From contig NZ_QMFY01000011.1 in NCBI RefSeq assembly GCF_003286915.1, positions 1 to 64,000 on the forward strand: a DNA stretch of 64,000 nucleotides. The letters run 5' to 3'. Shown here in pieces: positions 1 through 10,873 of the stretch (position 1 is its first letter; every line of letters starts with the position of its first letter). The position numbers were made by a program, and so were the translations under genes. The notes below the pieces were generated by a model. It searched no databases. It was not told the DNA's origin and saw only the letters and a list, made by a program, of their open reading frames with translations. Source of the DNA: Pseudochryseolinea flava (GTDB lineage Bacteria; Bacteroidota; Bacteroidia; Cytophagales; Cyclobacteriaceae).

Positions 1-92
1 CATAGCGCACAATCTTGCAAAAGCGACCGCATGAGTGACGAAGATTTCACGCGCCTACATTTTTCAAACTAGATTAACCCAAAAAAAACAAA

Positions 93-126
93 AAAAGCCG
101 CCTCATGACTTTTGAGACGGCCTCTT
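93..126 (-). terminator. Intrinsic terminator after eno
   Basis: On the minus strand, GCCGTCTCA and TGAGGCGGC form a 9-bp stem with one G-U pair and a 7-base loop, followed by a run of seven T. It lies about 25 bases past the eno stop and would end the rplQ-side carA-eno transcript. Positions 1-92 hold no gene I can support. Confidence 0.85.
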
Positions 127-150
127 TCTTTTATGTACTATCCTTACCGA

Positions 151-1464
<1,314 letters not shown>

Positions 1465-2586
1465 TTATGCTGATACAGATTCCTTCACATCTGCTTTAAT
1501 CATCGATACAAATTCATCGAAGAGGTAGCGAGAATCGTGTGGACCTGGCGACGCCTCAGGGTGATATTGAACCGAGAACGCCTTCTTATCTTTACGACGA
1601 ATACCCATGATCGTATTATCGTTTAAGTGAACGTGCGTAACCTCAACGTTGGGATTCTTTTCAATCTCTTTTTCGCTCACAGCAAATCCGTGATTCTGCG
1701 ACGTCATTTCACCTTTTCCGGATAATAAATTCTTTACCGGATGGTTTAACCCACGGTGTCCATGGTGCATTTTATACGTTGATAATCCTGAAGCCAAAGC
1801 CAACAGTTGGTGCCCGAGGCAAATTCCAAATAGAGGTTTGCTTGAATCAAGCGCTTTCTTCACGGTCTCAACCGCATATTGCATTACCGATGGATCTCCA
1901 GGGCCGTTAGAAATAAAATATCCATGCGGCTCAAATGCTGCCATCTCTTGGAATGACGTCTTCGCCGGAAACACTTTGCAGTAACAACCACGCGATGCAA
2001 GATTATCCACGATACTCTTCTTGATTCCAAGGTCCAGAACAGCTACTCGGATTGACGCATTCGGATCTCCAACGGTATACGCTTCTTTCGTCGTTACAAC
2101 GGACGACAACTCAAGACCGTCCATCGAGGGCACCTTTTTAATTTCTTTGATCAGTTCCTCAGGCGAAAGCTCGGAAGAAATAATCGCGTTCATCGCACCT
2201 TTGCTACGAATGTAACGCACAAGCATGCGTGTATCCACATTGGCAATACCCACGATACCGCGCTTTTCTAAATAACTTTGCAAACTTTCCTTCGCCGATT
2301 TCCTGCTAAATTCTTCCGCAAAGTCATTCACGACAAGCCCCGCGATCTTCGGCTTATCAGACTCTTGCTCTTCATCAACCGCGCCGTAATTTCCAATGTG
2401 CGCTGTCGTGTTTACAATGATTTGTCCATAATATGAAGGATCAGTATAAATCTCCTGATACCCTGTCATTCCAGTGTTGAAGCAAATTTCTCCACCAGAA
2501 GTTCCAATTTTTCCAATGGCCAGTCCTTCTACCAGGAGGCCGTCTTCTAAAAGTAAGTAGGCTTTCTTATGCTGCATGTTGTTCAC
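1465..2586 (-). CDS. carA: Carbamoyl-phosphate synthase small subunit
   Basis: Glutaminase subunit that supplies ammonia to CarB for carbamoyl phosphate, used in arginine and pyrimidine synthesis. The N-terminal CPSase_sm domain (about residues 5-140, with the FNTGMTGYQEIYTDPSY motif) is followed by a class I glutamine amidotransferase domain. The nucleophile Cys sits in FGICLGHQLL and the His-Glu pair in YHPEASPGPHDS. The 373-residue length is usual. No carB is in the window, so the large subunit is encoded elsewhere. It is separated from rplQ by a terminator, so it probably has its own promoter in the 122-base gap, although I see no convincing TTTG/TAnnTTTG pair there. Confidence 0.97.
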   Translation of the reverse strand: MNNMQHKKAYLLLEDGLLVEGLAIGKIGTSGGEICFNTGMTGYQEIYTDPSYYGQIIVNTTAHIGNYGAVDEEQESDKPKIAGLVVNDFAEEFSRKSAKESLQSYLEKRGIVGIANVDTRMLVRYIRSKGAMNAIISSELSPEELIKEIKKVPSMDGLELSSVVTTKEAYTVGDPNASIRVAVLDLGIKKSIVDNLASRGCYCKVFPAKTSFQEMAAFEPHGYFISNGPGDPSVMQYAVETVKKALDSSKPLFGICLGHQLLALASGLSTYKMHHGHRGLNHPVKNLLSGKGEMTSQNHGFAVSEKEIEKNPNVEVTHVHLNDNTIMGIRRKDKKAFSVQYHPEASPGPHDSRYLFDEFVSMIKADVKESVSA

Positions 2587-2652
2587 AAAAATACGTCAGG
2601 AATTTCGGGTTATAAGTGTTAGGTAACCGCAATTTTCATCAAGTTCCGTCAT

Positions 2653-2686
2653 AAAAAAAGGGATTGAACTTTCGTCCAATCCCCAT
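2653..2686 (-). terminator. Intrinsic terminator after rplQ
   Basis: On the minus strand GGGATTGGAC pairs with GTTCAATCCC around a short GAAA-containing loop, followed by seven T. It marks the end of the long ribosomal-protein transcript before carA. Confidence 0.85.
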
Positions 2687-2708
2687 TCATATTTGATATC
2701 ATCAAACA

Positions 2709-3221
2709 CTATTCTTTATCCTTTTTAGCGGACGATTTTTTAGTCTTCTCTGCCTTTGGAGCTTCTGCCGCTGGCGCCTCTTCAGCACCTTCAGCCTTCT
2801 TAGCACCACGGCTACGACGAGTCTTAGCTTTCTTCGCTACAGCTTCCTTGCTGTAAAGCGTATTGAAATCTACCAACTCCATTACACACATTTCAGCATT
2901 GTCACCCACGCGAACGTCGGCCAATTTGATAATACGTGTGTACCCACCTGGACGATCTGCTACCTTACCTGCGATTTCGCCAAAAAGCGTTTTTACAGAC
3001 TCTTTATTTTGAAGGTAAGAGAAAACCGTTCTTCTTGAGTGTGTTGTATCTTCTTTAGCCTTCGTAATCAATGGTTCAACATATTTGCGAAGCGCCTTAG
3101 CTTTAGCTACAGTTGTCTCGATTCTTTTATTGAGAATGAGTGAAGATGCCATGTTCGAGAGCAAAGCCTCGCGATGTGATGACGTTCTTCCTAACTTATT
3201 AATTTTTCTCCCGTGTCTCAT
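2709..3221 (-). CDS. rplQ: 50S ribosomal protein L17
   Basis: Large-subunit protein near the peptide exit tunnel. The core is typical ([21 protein letters not shown] and later the [17 protein letters not shown] region), but the protein has 170 residues against about 120-127 in Escherichia coli. The extra part from roughly residue 128 is an Ala/Lys/Glu-rich low-complexity tail, which I know from other Bacteroidota L17 proteins. It starts 5 bases after rpoA and is the last gene of the alpha-operon-like segment, just before a terminator. Confidence 0.97.
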   Translation of the reverse strand: MRHGRKINKLGRTSSHREALLSNMASSLILNKRIETTVAKAKALRKYVEPLITKAKEDTTHSRRTVFSYLQNKESVKTLFGEIAGKVADRPGGYTRIIKLADVRVGDNAEMCVMELVDFNTLYSKEAVAKKAKTRRSRGAKKAEGAEEAPAAEAPKAEKTKKSSAKKDKE

Positions 3222-3226
3222 GGTTC

Positions 3227-4216
3227 TTAATCCTCTTCGAGTTTATACTTGGCGAGATCCATACCGAAAGTAAGGTTCTTCTCTGCCACCAATTGTTCCA
3301 ATTCAGCCAGTGACTTCTTACCAAAGTTTCTGAACTTCATCATATCGGAAATCTCAAGTTGTACAAGATCACCGAGTGTCTTCACGTCAGCAGCCTTCAA
3401 GCAGTTGTATGCGCGAACAGAAAGATCTAAATCGTGAAGCGGCGTCTTCAATAGCTTACGCATGTGAAGCATTTCTTCATCCACTTGCTCAACTTCAGCA
3501 TCCTTACCAGTCTCAAGTTCCATTGACTTATCTGAGAACAATGCGAAGTGCTTGATTAGGATGTAAGCAGCTCCTTCGAGTGCTTTCTCTGGATGAATTG
3601 AGCCATCAGTTTCAATATCAACCACGAGTTTTTCGTAGTCAGTCTTTTGCTCAACGCGAGTATTCTCTACGCTAAATTTCACGTTCTTAATTGGCGTGAA
3701 AATCGCATCGATTGGAATAAATCCGAATACCTGCTCTGATGGTTTGTTTTCTTCTGCCGGAAGATATCCTCTTCCTTTCTCGATTGTCAATTCAATTTCG
3801 AAATGAGCTGACTCATCGAGGTTACAGATTACGTGCTCAGGGTTAAGAATCTCGAACGCAGATGTAAACTTAGCGATATCGCCAGCCTTAAACTGCTTCT
3901 GTTTCTTGATGTTAACCGTGATTTTATTATCAAAATTATCAGTGACTTTTCTGAAGCGAGTCATTTTAAGATTTAAAATGATCTCAGCAACATCTTCTAC
4001 AACACCTTCGATTGTGGAAAACTCATGCAGTACACCTGGGATTTTAATTCCAGTAATCGCATAACCTTCCAGAGAGGACAAAAGAATTCTTCTAAGGGCA
4101 TTGCCAATTGTAACTCCATATCCTTTTTCCAGAGGCTTGAATGTGAAGAGACCATGGAAATCATCCGCTTTCTCCATCACAACCTTCTCTGGCATTTGAA
4201 ATGCTAATATTGACAT
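3227..4216 (-). CDS. rpoA: RNA polymerase alpha subunit
   Basis: Assembly platform for RNA polymerase, with an activator-contacting C-terminal domain. The N-terminal dimerisation domain (residues about 10-230) contains [20 protein letters not shown]. The C-terminal helix-hairpin-helix domain begins near residue 255 with [19 protein letters not shown] and ends in [11 protein letters not shown]. Its 329 residues match the family. It lies between rpsD (26-base gap) and rplQ (5-base gap), the standard order. Confidence 0.98.
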   Translation of the reverse strand: MSILAFQMPEKVVMEKADDFHGLFTFKPLEKGYGVTIGNALRRILLSSLEGYAITGIKIPGVLHEFSTIEGVVEDVAEIILNLKMTRFRKVTDNFDNKITVNIKKQKQFKAGDIAKFTSAFEILNPEHVICNLDESAHFEIELTIEKGRGYLPAEENKPSEQVFGFIPIDAIFTPIKNVKFSVENTRVEQKTDYEKLVVDIETDGSIHPEKALEGAAYILIKHFALFSDKSMELETGKDAEVEQVDEEMLHMRKLLKTPLHDLDLSVRAYNCLKAADVKTLGDLVQLEISDMMKFRNFGKKSLAELEQLVAEKNLTFGMDLAKYKLEED

Positions 4217-4242
4217 AGTGTTGTTTTGATTAACCTTTAAAA

Positions 4243-4848
4243 TTATTTAGAGTACAATTCAACGATCAATTGCTCGTTGATGTTCTCTGGAATGTCTTCA
4301 CGACTTGGGAGATTCACCAATTTACCAGTGAATTCTTGGCCATCCCACTCTAACCAGTTGTACTTCTTCGCGCCTTGGATTGATAAGCTGTTTGTAACAA
4401 CTTCTAATGACTTAGAACGCTCACGAACAGATACCAACTCTCCTGGCTTCAATGTAAATGAAGGTATATTAACGACTTCGCCATTCACTAAAATGTGTTT
4501 GTGAAGTACGAGCTGACGTGCAGCGCGACGTGTAGGTGCAATTCCTAAACGGTATACGGTGTTGTCCAAGCGTGCTTCAAGTAATTGAAGGAGAACCTCA
4601 CCGGTAACGCCCTTCTTACGAGATGCAGTGTCGAACAATTTAGCAAACTGACGCTCAAGCAAACCATAAATGTATTTCGCTTTTTGCTTTTCAGCCAGCT
4701 GAGTAGCGTATTCAGATTGTTTACGCTTCTTGCCACGACCATGCATACCTGGCGCATAGTTTTTCTTCTGGAGCGCCTTGTTCTCACCTAAGATTGGCTC
4801 ATTAAACCTTCTTGAGATTCTGGCTTTCGGACCTGTATATCTTGCCAT
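4243..4848 (-). CDS. rpsD: 30S ribosomal protein S4
   Basis: Primary 16S rRNA-binding protein of the 30S body. Its 201 residues begin [18 protein letters not shown], followed by the S4 RNA-binding domain around residues 92-150 ([19 protein letters not shown], then [13 protein letters not shown]). The N-terminal zinc-knuckle cysteines of some S4 proteins are absent, so this is the zinc-free form. It lies between rpsK and rpoA. In Escherichia coli S4 represses this operon; no such site is evident here. Confidence 0.97.
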   Translation of the reverse strand: MARYTGPKARISRRFNEPILGENKALQKKNYAPGMHGRGKKRKQSEYATQLAEKQKAKYIYGLLERQFAKLFDTASRKKGVTGEVLLQLLEARLDNTVYRLGIAPTRRAARQLVLHKHILVNGEVVNIPSFTLKPGELVSVRERSKSLEVVTNSLSIQGAKKYNWLEWDGQEFTGKLVNLPSREDIPENINEQLIVELYSK

Positions 4849-4875
4849 GATGTATACGTGATAATTCTTTCTTAA

Positions 4876-5274
4876 TTAAACTCTTCTCTTTTTAGGAGGA
4901 CGGCAACCGTTGTGCGGAAGTGGCGTCACATCGCGAATTGCAGTTATTTCGATACCCGCAATTTGGATGGTACGGATAGCTGATTCGCGGCCAGCACCAG
5001 GTCCTTTTACGAACACTTCAACCTTACGCAATCCAAGTTCAAAAGCCTTAGTAGCGCAATCCTGTGCCGCAGTTTGTGCAGCGTATGGAGTGTTTTTCTT
5101 CGAACCTTTAAAGCCCATCTTACCAGCGGATGCCCAGGAAATAACCTGTCCGGTTGTATTGGTAATTGTAATGATGATATTGTTGAATGACGCTCTGATG
5201 TGAGCCTGGCCTACGGCCTCAACATTCACCACTCTCTTTTTTGCTTTATCTTTCCTCTTCTCAGCAGTTGCCAT
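4876..5274 (-). CDS. rpsK: 30S ribosomal protein S11
   Basis: Platform protein of the small subunit, next to the mRNA exit. It has 132 residues, with the conserved [24 protein letters not shown] segment, [13 protein letters not shown] and the basic terminus [12 protein letters not shown]. The N-terminus carries a short Lys-rich stretch. It sits in the usual rpsM-rpsK-rpsD order with gaps of 19 and 27 bases. Confidence 0.98.
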   Translation of the reverse strand: MATAEKRKDKAKKRVVNVEAVGQAHIRASFNNIIITITNTTGQVISWASAGKMGFKGSKKNTPYAAQTAAQDCATKAFELGLRKVEVFVKGPGAGRESAIRTIQIAGIEITAIRDVTPLPHNGCRPPKKRRV

Positions 5275-5293
5275 TATTGAAAAGTTTTATCAA

Positions 5294-5674
5294 TTAACCT
5301 TTAGTTGCTTTTTTCTTATTCGCTACAGTCTTACGCTTACCCTTACGAGTACGAGCGTTGTTCTTTGTAGTTTGTCCACGCACAGGAAGTCCCTTGCGAT
5401 GACGAAGACCGCGATAGCATCCAATGTCCATCAAACGCTTGATGCTCAATTGAATCTCAGACTTCAGAACACCTTCAATGCGGTATTTCTCTGCGATGAT
5501 CGCACGAATGGTATTCGACTCATCGTCATTCCATTCTTTTACTTTCTTATCCCAGTTTACACCGGCTTGGGTAAGAATATTTTGGGCTGTACGGCGACCA
5601 ATACCAAAAATATAGGTCAGGCCAATCTCGCCTCTTTTGTTATCCGGGATATCTACACCAGCAATACGTGCCAT
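5294..5674 (-). CDS. rpsM: 30S ribosomal protein S13
   Basis: Head protein of the 30S subunit that contacts P-site tRNA and the B1 bridges. Its 126 residues begin [22 protein letters not shown], contain the GIGRRTA helix-turn, and end with [24 protein letters not shown] and a Lys-rich tail. It follows rpmJ by 6 bases. Confidence 0.98.
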   Translation of the reverse strand: MARIAGVDIPDNKRGEIGLTYIFGIGRRTAQNILTQAGVNWDKKVKEWNDDESNTIRAIIAEKYRIEGVLKSEIQLSIKRLMDIGCYRGLRHRKGLPVRGQTTKNNARTRKGKRKTVANKKKATKG

Positions 5675-5680
5675 AGTCTG

Positions 5681-5797
5681 TTAACCTTGTCTTTGTTTAT
5701 ACCTAGGATTCTTCTTGTTAATGACATACAGTTTGCCTTTGCGTCTGATGATCTTACATTCAGCGCTGCGCTTCTTTATGGATGCTTTAACTTTCAT
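5681..5797 (-). CDS. rpmJ: 50S ribosomal protein L36, zinc-free type
   Basis: A 38-residue protein read from the minus strand, starting [17 protein letters not shown] and ending [12 protein letters not shown]. Most L36 proteins bind zinc through three Cys and one His. Here only one Cys (residue 14) remains; the positions of the other ligands are Ser, Asn and Tyr, so this is the C-minus, zinc-independent form. It lies between infA (11-base gap) and rpsM (6-base gap), the conserved location. It is too short for usual ORF cut-offs and easy to miss. Confidence 0.96.
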   Translation of the reverse strand: MKVKASIKKRSAECKIIRRKGKLYVINKKNPRYKQRQG

Positions 5798-5808
5798 TTC
5801 TTTACTAT

Positions 5809-6027
5809 CTACTTGTATCTAAATACAATTCTTCCTTTTGTTAAATCGTAAGGTGACATTTCCAATCGTACTCTGTCGCCAGGTAAAATACGGATATAAT
5901 TCATCCTCATCTTACCTGAAATATGGGCCAATACCTCGTGCCCGTTTTCTAGTTGTACTCGAAACATTGCATTCGACAATGCTTCACTTATAGTACCATC
6001 TTGTTCAATTGACCTCTGTTTCGCCAC
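5809..6027 (-). CDS. infA: Translation initiation factor IF-1, GTG start
   Basis: Binds the 30S A site during initiation. The 72-residue protein [22 protein letters not shown]... with [16 protein letters not shown] is a complete S1/OB-fold IF-1. The start codon read from the sequence is GTG (complement of 6025-6027), since no ATG exists at this family-conserved position. The first 40 bases lie inside the end of map in another frame. GTG plus overlap may keep IF-1 synthesis low or coupled to map translation, which is inference. Confidence 0.95.
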   Translation of the reverse strand: MAKQRSIEQDGTISEALSNAMFRVQLENGHEVLAHISGKMRMNYIRILPGDRVRLEMSPYDLTKGRIVFRYK

Positions 6028-6800
6028 TTATAGCTATAATTTTCTTCTATGTATCGGTGCGTCGTCAATATCTCTGTCCTATCCTCGTGCACGGCAATCG
6101 TGTGCTCAAAATGTGCTGAAGGCTTCCGATCAGAAGTCCGGATTGTCCATCCATCACGCTCCTGAACTACACTCTTTGTTCCTTGGTTAATCATCGGTTC
6201 TATCGCGAACACCATCCCAGGAACAAGCTTCACACCCTTTCCACGCTTTCCGTAATTCGGAACCTCAGGCTCTTCGTGCAGCTTTTTGCCAACACCATGA
6301 CCTACTAATTCCCGAACTACACCGTAGCCGAATCCCTCAACGTAGTTTTGAATTGCAAAAGCAACATCACCGATTCTGTTTCCCGCCTTCGCTTGTTCAA
6401 TGCCTCGATATAATGAATCGTGCGTTCGTTCAAGTAAAAGCAGTGTCTCCTCACTTACCTTTTCAAGCGGATAAGTATAGGCAGAGTCGCTGTGAAAACC
6501 TTTGTGATACACGCCACAATCCACTGCGATTATGTCCGTGTCCTTCAATTCATAGCTTCCTGGGAAACCATGAACTACCACATCGTTAACCGAGATACAA
6601 AGCGTCGCAGGAAATCCGTTGTAATTTTTGAACGACGGAACCGCGCCATGATCTCGGATAAAAGTCTCAGCCACTTTATCAAGTTCTGAAGTCTTAATAC
6701 CAGGTCTTATTACCTTGGCAACTTCACCGTGGGCCTTCCCAAGAATTTGGGCGCTTTCGCGGATCAGTATTAGGTCTTCTTCAGTCTTGAGGTGGACCAT
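5988..6800 (-). CDS. map: Methionine aminopeptidase, type I
   Basis: Removes the initiator methionine from nascent proteins in the cytoplasm. Metal ligands are visible as Asp in [17 protein letters not shown], His in [15 protein letters not shown], Glu in [10 protein letters not shown] and a final Glu in the EHTIAVHE region. The length is 270 residues, slightly long because of a C-terminal tail ([16 protein letters not shown]...) that overlaps the infA start. It follows secY by 7 bases, as in many spc operons. Confidence 0.96.
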   Translation of the reverse strand: MVHLKTEEDLILIRESAQILGKAHGEVAKVIRPGIKTSELDKVAETFIRDHGAVPSFKNYNGFPATLCISVNDVVVHGFPGSYELKDTDIIAVDCGVYHKGFHSDSAYTYPLEKVSEETLLLLERTHDSLYRGIEQAKAGNRIGDVAFAIQNYVEGFGYGVVRELVGHGVGKKLHEEPEVPNYGKRGKGVKLVPGMVFAIEPMINQGTKSVVQERDGWTIRTSDRKPSAHFEHTIAVHEDRTEILTTHRYIEENYSYKWRNRGQLNKMVL

Positions 6801-6807
6801 TCAGCTT

Positions 6808-8142
6808 TTAAGCCGCAGCAAATTGAGAACGTCCTTTCACTCTACCAGACTTCATCATTCCCTCGTAGTGTCTCATCAGTAAGTAACTTTCAATCTGCTG
6901 AAGCGTGTCGAGAACAACCCCAACAAGAATCAACAACGAAGTACCACCAAAGAACTGTGCGAAGTTCTGCCCAACCCCTGCTAGATTTGCAAATGCTGGA
7001 AGAATTGCAATCATCGCGAGGAAAAAGGCGCCTGGAAGCGTGATCCGTGATAACACGGTATCTATAAAATCCGCGGTAGGTTTTCCAGGCTTAACACCTG
7101 GTATAAATCCACCGTTTCTTTTCAAATTATCGGCAATATCGTTCGAGTTAATCGTGATCGCAGTGTAAAAGAACGTGAAAATCAAGATCAACAACGCGAA
7201 CAGTAAACTATACTGCCATGAGTAAGGGTTTGAGAATGTAGCGTTAATAGATGCGCCAATCTCATTCTGCATCAAACCTCCCAACAGGGTCGGAATGAAC
7301 ATCAATGCTTGAGCAAAGATAATCGGCATTACACCTGCAGAGTTCAATTTCAATGGTATGAAATCGCGCTTACCACCGTATAACTTATTGCCAATCACCT
7401 GCTTAGCGTACTGAATCGGAATTCTACGAGTTGCTTGTGTTAAAGCGATAACCGCGACTACGATCGCAAAAAGCGCTAGTATCTCAAGTAAGAAAAACCA
7501 GAATTTACCAGGTAGCTTAGTCGAAATCTCAGAAGCAAGTGCTAATGGAAGACGAGATACGATACCGATCATGATGATCATCGAAATACCATTACCAATC
7601 CCCTTGTCCGTGATACGTTCACCTAACCACATACAGAACATTGTTCCTGTAATGATCAGTACCAGTGAAGTAAACATGAACTGGAAGCCGTTATCGTTAA
7701 TGAAAGACGCATCAACGCCACCTTTCAAATAACTATAACCTTGGAAAATGGTAATTAAAATTGTGAGAACGCGTGTAAATTGATTCAGACGTTTACGACC
7801 AGAGTCCCCTTCCTTCTGCAACTTCTGGAAGTAAGGCACAGCAAAAGTCAAGAGCTGTACGATAATCGACGCAGAAATGTAAGGCATAATGCCCAACGCG
7901 AAGATAGAGTGGTTATTAAAGGCTCCACCAACGAAATTGTTGATAAATCCTAAGATTGCGTTCTGCTTTGAACTATCCAGAGGATCGTTATTAGAGTTGA
8001 TGATCTTTGATGCATCAATTCCAGGCAGAACGATAAAACATCCCAATCTGAAGATGATCAGAAATCCGATCGTGTTCAGAATTCTAACTCTGAGATCCTC
8101 GATCGCGAAAATGTTCCGTATGGTCTGAAAGAAGCGTTTCAT
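6808..8142 (-). CDS. secY: Preprotein translocase subunit SecY
   Basis: Channel subunit of the Sec translocon in the inner membrane. Its 444 residues form about ten hydrophobic segments. SecY signatures include the cytoplasmic loop LGERITDKGIGNGISMIIM and the RRIPIQYAKQ region, plus NSAGVMPIIFAQALM in the second half. It shares one base with rplO (TAATG junction), suggesting translational coupling. SecE is encoded near position 46.8 kb in this window. Confidence 0.98.
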   Translation of the reverse strand: MKRFFQTIRNIFAIEDLRVRILNTIGFLIIFRLGCFIVLPGIDASKIINSNNDPLDSSKQNAILGFINNFVGGAFNNHSIFALGIMPYISASIIVQLLTFAVPYFQKLQKEGDSGRKRLNQFTRVLTILITIFQGYSYLKGGVDASFINDNGFQFMFTSLVLIITGTMFCMWLGERITDKGIGNGISMIIMIGIVSRLPLALASEISTKLPGKFWFFLLEILALFAIVVAVIALTQATRRIPIQYAKQVIGNKLYGGKRDFIPLKLNSAGVMPIIFAQALMFIPTLLGGLMQNEIGASINATFSNPYSWQYSLLFALLILIFTFFYTAITINSNDIADNLKRNGGFIPGVKPGKPTADFIDTVLSRITLPGAFFLAMIAILPAFANLAGVGQNFAQFFGGTSLLILVGVVLDTLQQIESYLLMRHYEGMMKSGRVKGRSQFAAA

Positions 8143-8588
8143 TACTTCACAATTGTGGCTGTTCCACCTACTTTTTCGATAGCTTGAGTTGCTGAAGTGC
8201 TGAAAGCGTGTGCCTCAACGGCAACTTTCGCTTTGAGTTCACCTCTACCTAAAACCTTGATTTTGTCGTTCTTTCCAACAATACCGTTCTCAACAAGGAA
8301 TTGAATGCTGATCGCGCTACCATTAGTTTTCGCCGACAAAGTCTCGAGAACATCGAGGTTTACAGCTTTGAAATATTCTTTGTTGTTGTTCTTGAAGCCG
8401 AATTTAGGAACACGGCGCTGAAGTGGCATCTGTCCACCCTCAAAACCAACTTTCTTTGAGTTACCTGATCTCGATTGAGCTCCTTTATGACCACGTCCAG
8501 CAGTGCTACCGCCAGAACCTTGACCACGACCGAGTCTCTTATTTGATTTTACAGAACCTTCCGCAGGTTTAAGTGTATGGAGCTTCAT
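8142..8588 (-). CDS. rplO: 50S ribosomal protein L15
   Basis: Late-assembly 23S rRNA-binding protein. Its 148 residues have the Gly-rich N-terminal region (KRLGRGQGSGGSTAGRGHKGAQSRSG), the QMPLQRRVPKFGF motif and a folded C-terminal half with LGRGELKAKV. It starts one base after rpmD ends and overlaps secY by one base. Confidence 0.97.
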   Translation of the reverse strand: MKLHTLKPAEGSVKSNKRLGRGQGSGGSTAGRGHKGAQSRSGNSKKVGFEGGQMPLQRRVPKFGFKNNNKEYFKAVNLDVLETLSAKTNGSAISIQFLVENGIVGKNDKIKVLGRGELKAKVAVEAHAFSTSATQAIEKVGGTATIVK

Positions 8589-8589
8589 C

Positions 8590-8769
8590 TTAAAGTTCTT
8601 TTACGGTAATCAAATGATTCACTTTTGAAATCATGCCAGCGATCTGAGGTGTTAACTCAACTTCTACCGACTTATTGATTTTGCCTAGACCCAACGCTTG
8701 CATAGTGCGCTGTTGTGTCTCTGGTCTTTTAATTATACTTCTCTTTTGGATGATCTGTACCTTTGCCAT
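8590..8769 (-). CDS. rpmD: 50S ribosomal protein L30
   Basis: A 59-residue protein read from the minus strand, starting [16 protein letters not shown] and containing [17 protein letters not shown], the L30 signature. The length and the position between rpsE (5-base gap) and rplO (1-base gap) match the spc operon. It falls below the size limit of many ORF callers. Confidence 0.96.
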   Translation of the reverse strand: MAKVQIIQKRSIIKRPETQQRTMQALGLGKINKSVEVELTPQIAGMISKVNHLITVKEL

Positions 8770-8774
8770 GTCTC

Positions 8775-9293
8775 TTAGCCGTTAAATACTTTCGACAATG
8801 AAATTCCTCTGTTCTTCGCCACCGTGTAAGCATCGCGCATACTTGTCAAAGCTTTGAAGGTAGCCTTCACCACGTTGTGAGGGTTTGAAGAACCTTTTGA
8901 CTTCGCCAATACGTTGTGAACGCCGGCACTTTCAAGTACAGCACGCATCGCACCACCGGCGATAACACCCGTACCAGGAGAAGCAGGTTTCAGAAGTACA
9001 AAACCACCACCGAACTTACCGATCGATTCATGTGGCACTGTACCTTTAATAATTGGTACTTTCACCAGGTGCTTCTTGGCGTCGTCGATACCTTTTGTAA
9101 TGGCGTCTGTTACTTCGTTGGCTTTTCCAAGACCGTAACCTACAACACCATTTCCATCACCCACGACAACAATGGCTGCAAAACTAAATCTGCGACCACC
9201 TTTCACCACTTTCGCTACGCGCTCAATGGCTACTACTTTTTCCTTAAGATCTATTTCGCTGGCTTTAACCGTGCTGATATTGCTTACTGACAT
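8775..9293 (-). CDS. rpsE: 30S ribosomal protein S5
   Basis: Decoding-fidelity protein of the 30S subunit. Its 172 residues comprise a dsRBD-like N-domain ([38 protein letters not shown]) and the C-terminal domain with [17 protein letters not shown] and [13 protein letters not shown]. The loop residues known from Escherichia coli ram and spectinomycin-resistance mutations look ordinary by eye. It lies 11 bases after rplR. Confidence 0.98.
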   Translation of the reverse strand: MSVSNISTVKASEIDLKEKVVAIERVAKVVKGGRRFSFAAIVVVGDGNGVVGYGLGKANEVTDAITKGIDDAKKHLVKVPIIKGTVPHESIGKFGGGFVLLKPASPGTGVIAGGAMRAVLESAGVHNVLAKSKGSSNPHNVVKATFKALTSMRDAYTVAKNRGISLSKVFNG

Positions 9294-9304
9294 ATTTCAG
9301 TTTC

Positions 9305-9655
9305 TTAGAATTTTAATCCACCTTCTCTGGCACCTTCGGCCAAAGCTTTGATATTACCATGATAAAGGTATCCGTTACGATCAAAGATAATCGTCTGCAC
9401 ACCTGAAGCGATCGCTTTTTCTGCAATCTTCTTTCCTACGTTCTTAGAGTTCTCCTGGTTAAGACCAATCTTATCTCCAAGTTCGACCGTCGATGCTGAA
9501 GCGACTGTAACGCCTTTAGTATCATCGATAATTTGCGCGTAGATTCCACGGTTACTTCTAAAAACTGATAACCTAGGTCTCTCTGTTGTACCGCTGATCT
9601 TCTTACGAACACCAGCCTTTATTCTTTCGCGTCTTTCTCTATTCTTGCCTGCCAT
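9305..9655 (-). CDS. rplR: 50S ribosomal protein L18
   Basis: 5S rRNA-binding protein of the central protuberance. Its 116 residues have the basic N-terminus ([29 protein letters not shown]), the IYAQIIDD strand and the terminal [24 protein letters not shown]. It follows rplF with a 38-base gap. Confidence 0.98.
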   Translation of the reverse strand: MAGKNRERRERIKAGVRKKISGTTERPRLSVFRSNRGIYAQIIDDTKGVTVASASTVELGDKIGLNQENSKNVGKKIAEKAIASGVQTIIFDRNGYLYHGNIKALAEGAREGGLKF

Positions 9656-9693
9656 AGTTATATGGGTCTATGATGCTGTTCTTGATTCAATTA

Positions 9694-10245
9694 TTACTTA
9701 GCAGCAGCCTTACCAGCTTTTCTGCGTACATACTCACCAGTGAAGCGAATACCTTTTCCTTTGTAAGGTTCAACTTTACGAAGCGATTTAATCTTAGCGG
9801 CAACCTGACCGATAAGTTGTTTGTCAATTCCTTCAAGAATAATTGTAGGATTTTGACCTTTCTCTTGAACAGCTTGAACTTTGATTTCGGAGGGAACCGC
9901 CAAGAACACATTGTGTGAGTAGCCTAAGCTAAGCTCCAATACGTTCGACTGTGCTGTTGCCTTATAACCTACACCGACTAACTCCAATTGGTGTTTGTAT
10001 CCTTTTGACACTCCCTCAACCATGTTAGAGATCAATGCGCGATACAAACCGTGCAAAGATTTATGTCTCTTCTGATCTGTTGGACGCTCAACTAATAGTT
10101 GGCCGTTATCTTGGGTGATTTTGAAATCAGGGTCGATAGCCTGATGGAGCTCACCTTTTGGTCCTTTAACAGAAACCTTTTGGTTTGCAACGTTAACCGT
10201 TACTCCACTTGGGATCGATACGAGTTTTTTACCTATACGTGACAT
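9694..10245 (-). CDS. rplF: 50S ribosomal protein L6
   Basis: Two-domain protein near the GTPase-associated centre. Its 183 residues begin MSRIGKKLVSIPSGVTV, with the repeated alpha/beta fold and the signature PYKGKGIRFTGEYVRRKAGK near the end. It starts 18 bases after rpsH. Confidence 0.98.
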   Translation of the reverse strand: MSRIGKKLVSIPSGVTVNVANQKVSVKGPKGELHQAIDPDFKITQDNGQLLVERPTDQKRHKSLHGLYRALISNMVEGVSKGYKHQLELVGVGYKATAQSNVLELSLGYSHNVFLAVPSEIKVQAVQEKGQNPTIILEGIDKQLIGQVAAKIKSLRKVEPYKGKGIRFTGEYVRRKAGKAAAK

Positions 10246-10263
10246 CTTCTGTTTCTTTAGGGA

Positions 10264-10662
10264 TTAATACACGAAACACAATACTTCACCACCCACATTG
10301 AGGTTGCGTGCTTCCTTATCAGTAATCACACCTTTAGATGTAGATAAGATCGCGATACCTAAACCATTCATAACACGTGGCATTGTGCCCTTGTTAACAT
10401 ACGATCTAAGACCTGGCGTACTTATTCTCTCCAGCTTTGTGATTGCTGATTGTTTTGTCTCAGGATTGTACTTCAATGCAATCTTGATATTGCCTTGTTG
10501 ATTTGTAGCATCCTCAAACTTGTAATTCAGGATGTAACCCTTATCAAAAAGAACCTTCGTAATTTCCTTTTTGAGGTTAGAGGCTGGAATTTCAACCACT
10601 CTATGGTTAGCCTTAATGGCGTTCCTCAGTCGGGTTAAGTAATCTGCTATAGGATCAGTCAT
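10264..10662 (-). CDS. rpsH: 30S ribosomal protein S8
   Basis: Central-domain 16S rRNA-binding protein and, in Escherichia coli, the repressor of the spc operon. Its 132 residues start [16 protein letters not shown] and contain [30 protein letters not shown]. Unlike the tightly packed genes around it, it is preceded by a 211-base gap that carries a strong promoter and a leader hairpin, so it begins its own transcription unit. Confidence 0.98.
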   Translation of the reverse strand: MTDPIADYLTRLRNAIKANHRVVEIPASNLKKEITKVLFDKGYILNYKFEDATNQQGNIKIALKYNPETKQSAITKLERISTPGLRSYVNKGTMPRVMNGLGIAILSTSKGVITDKEARNLNVGGEVLCFVY

Positions 10663-10689
10663 TTTCTTCGTCCTTTATATTAAAAAGCA

Positions 10690-10714
10690 AGCCCGCGCTT
10701 TTTCAAACCGGGCT
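10690..10714 (-). promoter_or_regulatory. Leader hairpin of the rpsH transcript
   Basis: On the minus strand AGCCCG and CGGGCT form a 6-bp stem directly downstream of the rpsH promoter, followed by TTGCTTTTTA. It lies at or within a few bases of the expected transcript start and has a T-rich tract after it, like a short attenuator or protein-binding leader. Function is inferred only from position and shape. Confidence 0.5.
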
Positions 10715-10715
10715 G

Positions 10716-10746
10716 CAAAGATATATAACAATTCTTGTTATCCAAA
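10716..10746 (-). promoter_or_regulatory. Promoter of the rpsH transcription unit
   Basis: Bacteroidota sigma-A type promoter. The TTTG box is at 10746-10743, then 19 bases, then TATCTTTG at 10723-10716, a full match to TAnnTTTG. It would drive rpsH through rplQ independently of the rplC promoter. Confidence 0.8.
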
Positions 10747-10873
10747 CTGTTATCTGGTTTCGGTTCATTTATCCTTTTGATAAAGAAGGTCCGACCTGGA
10801 TACTCAGCAACCTATTTATTTAAAAATCAGACCGTTAAAGGTCATCCGCGAAATTTCGCGTACTGTGCCGGAT

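Noticed and set aside
1-60. Start of another minus-strand gene at the left edge
   Set aside because: ATG codons occur on the minus strand at 33 and 3, but too few codons remain in the window to support a gene.
2581-2630. Promoter and short heptad run before carA (TATTTTTG; GTTATAA, GTGTTAG, GTAACCG)
   Set aside because: The TATTTTTG box would place the transcript start on the ATG and has no -33 partner. Three words are too few to separate from chance.
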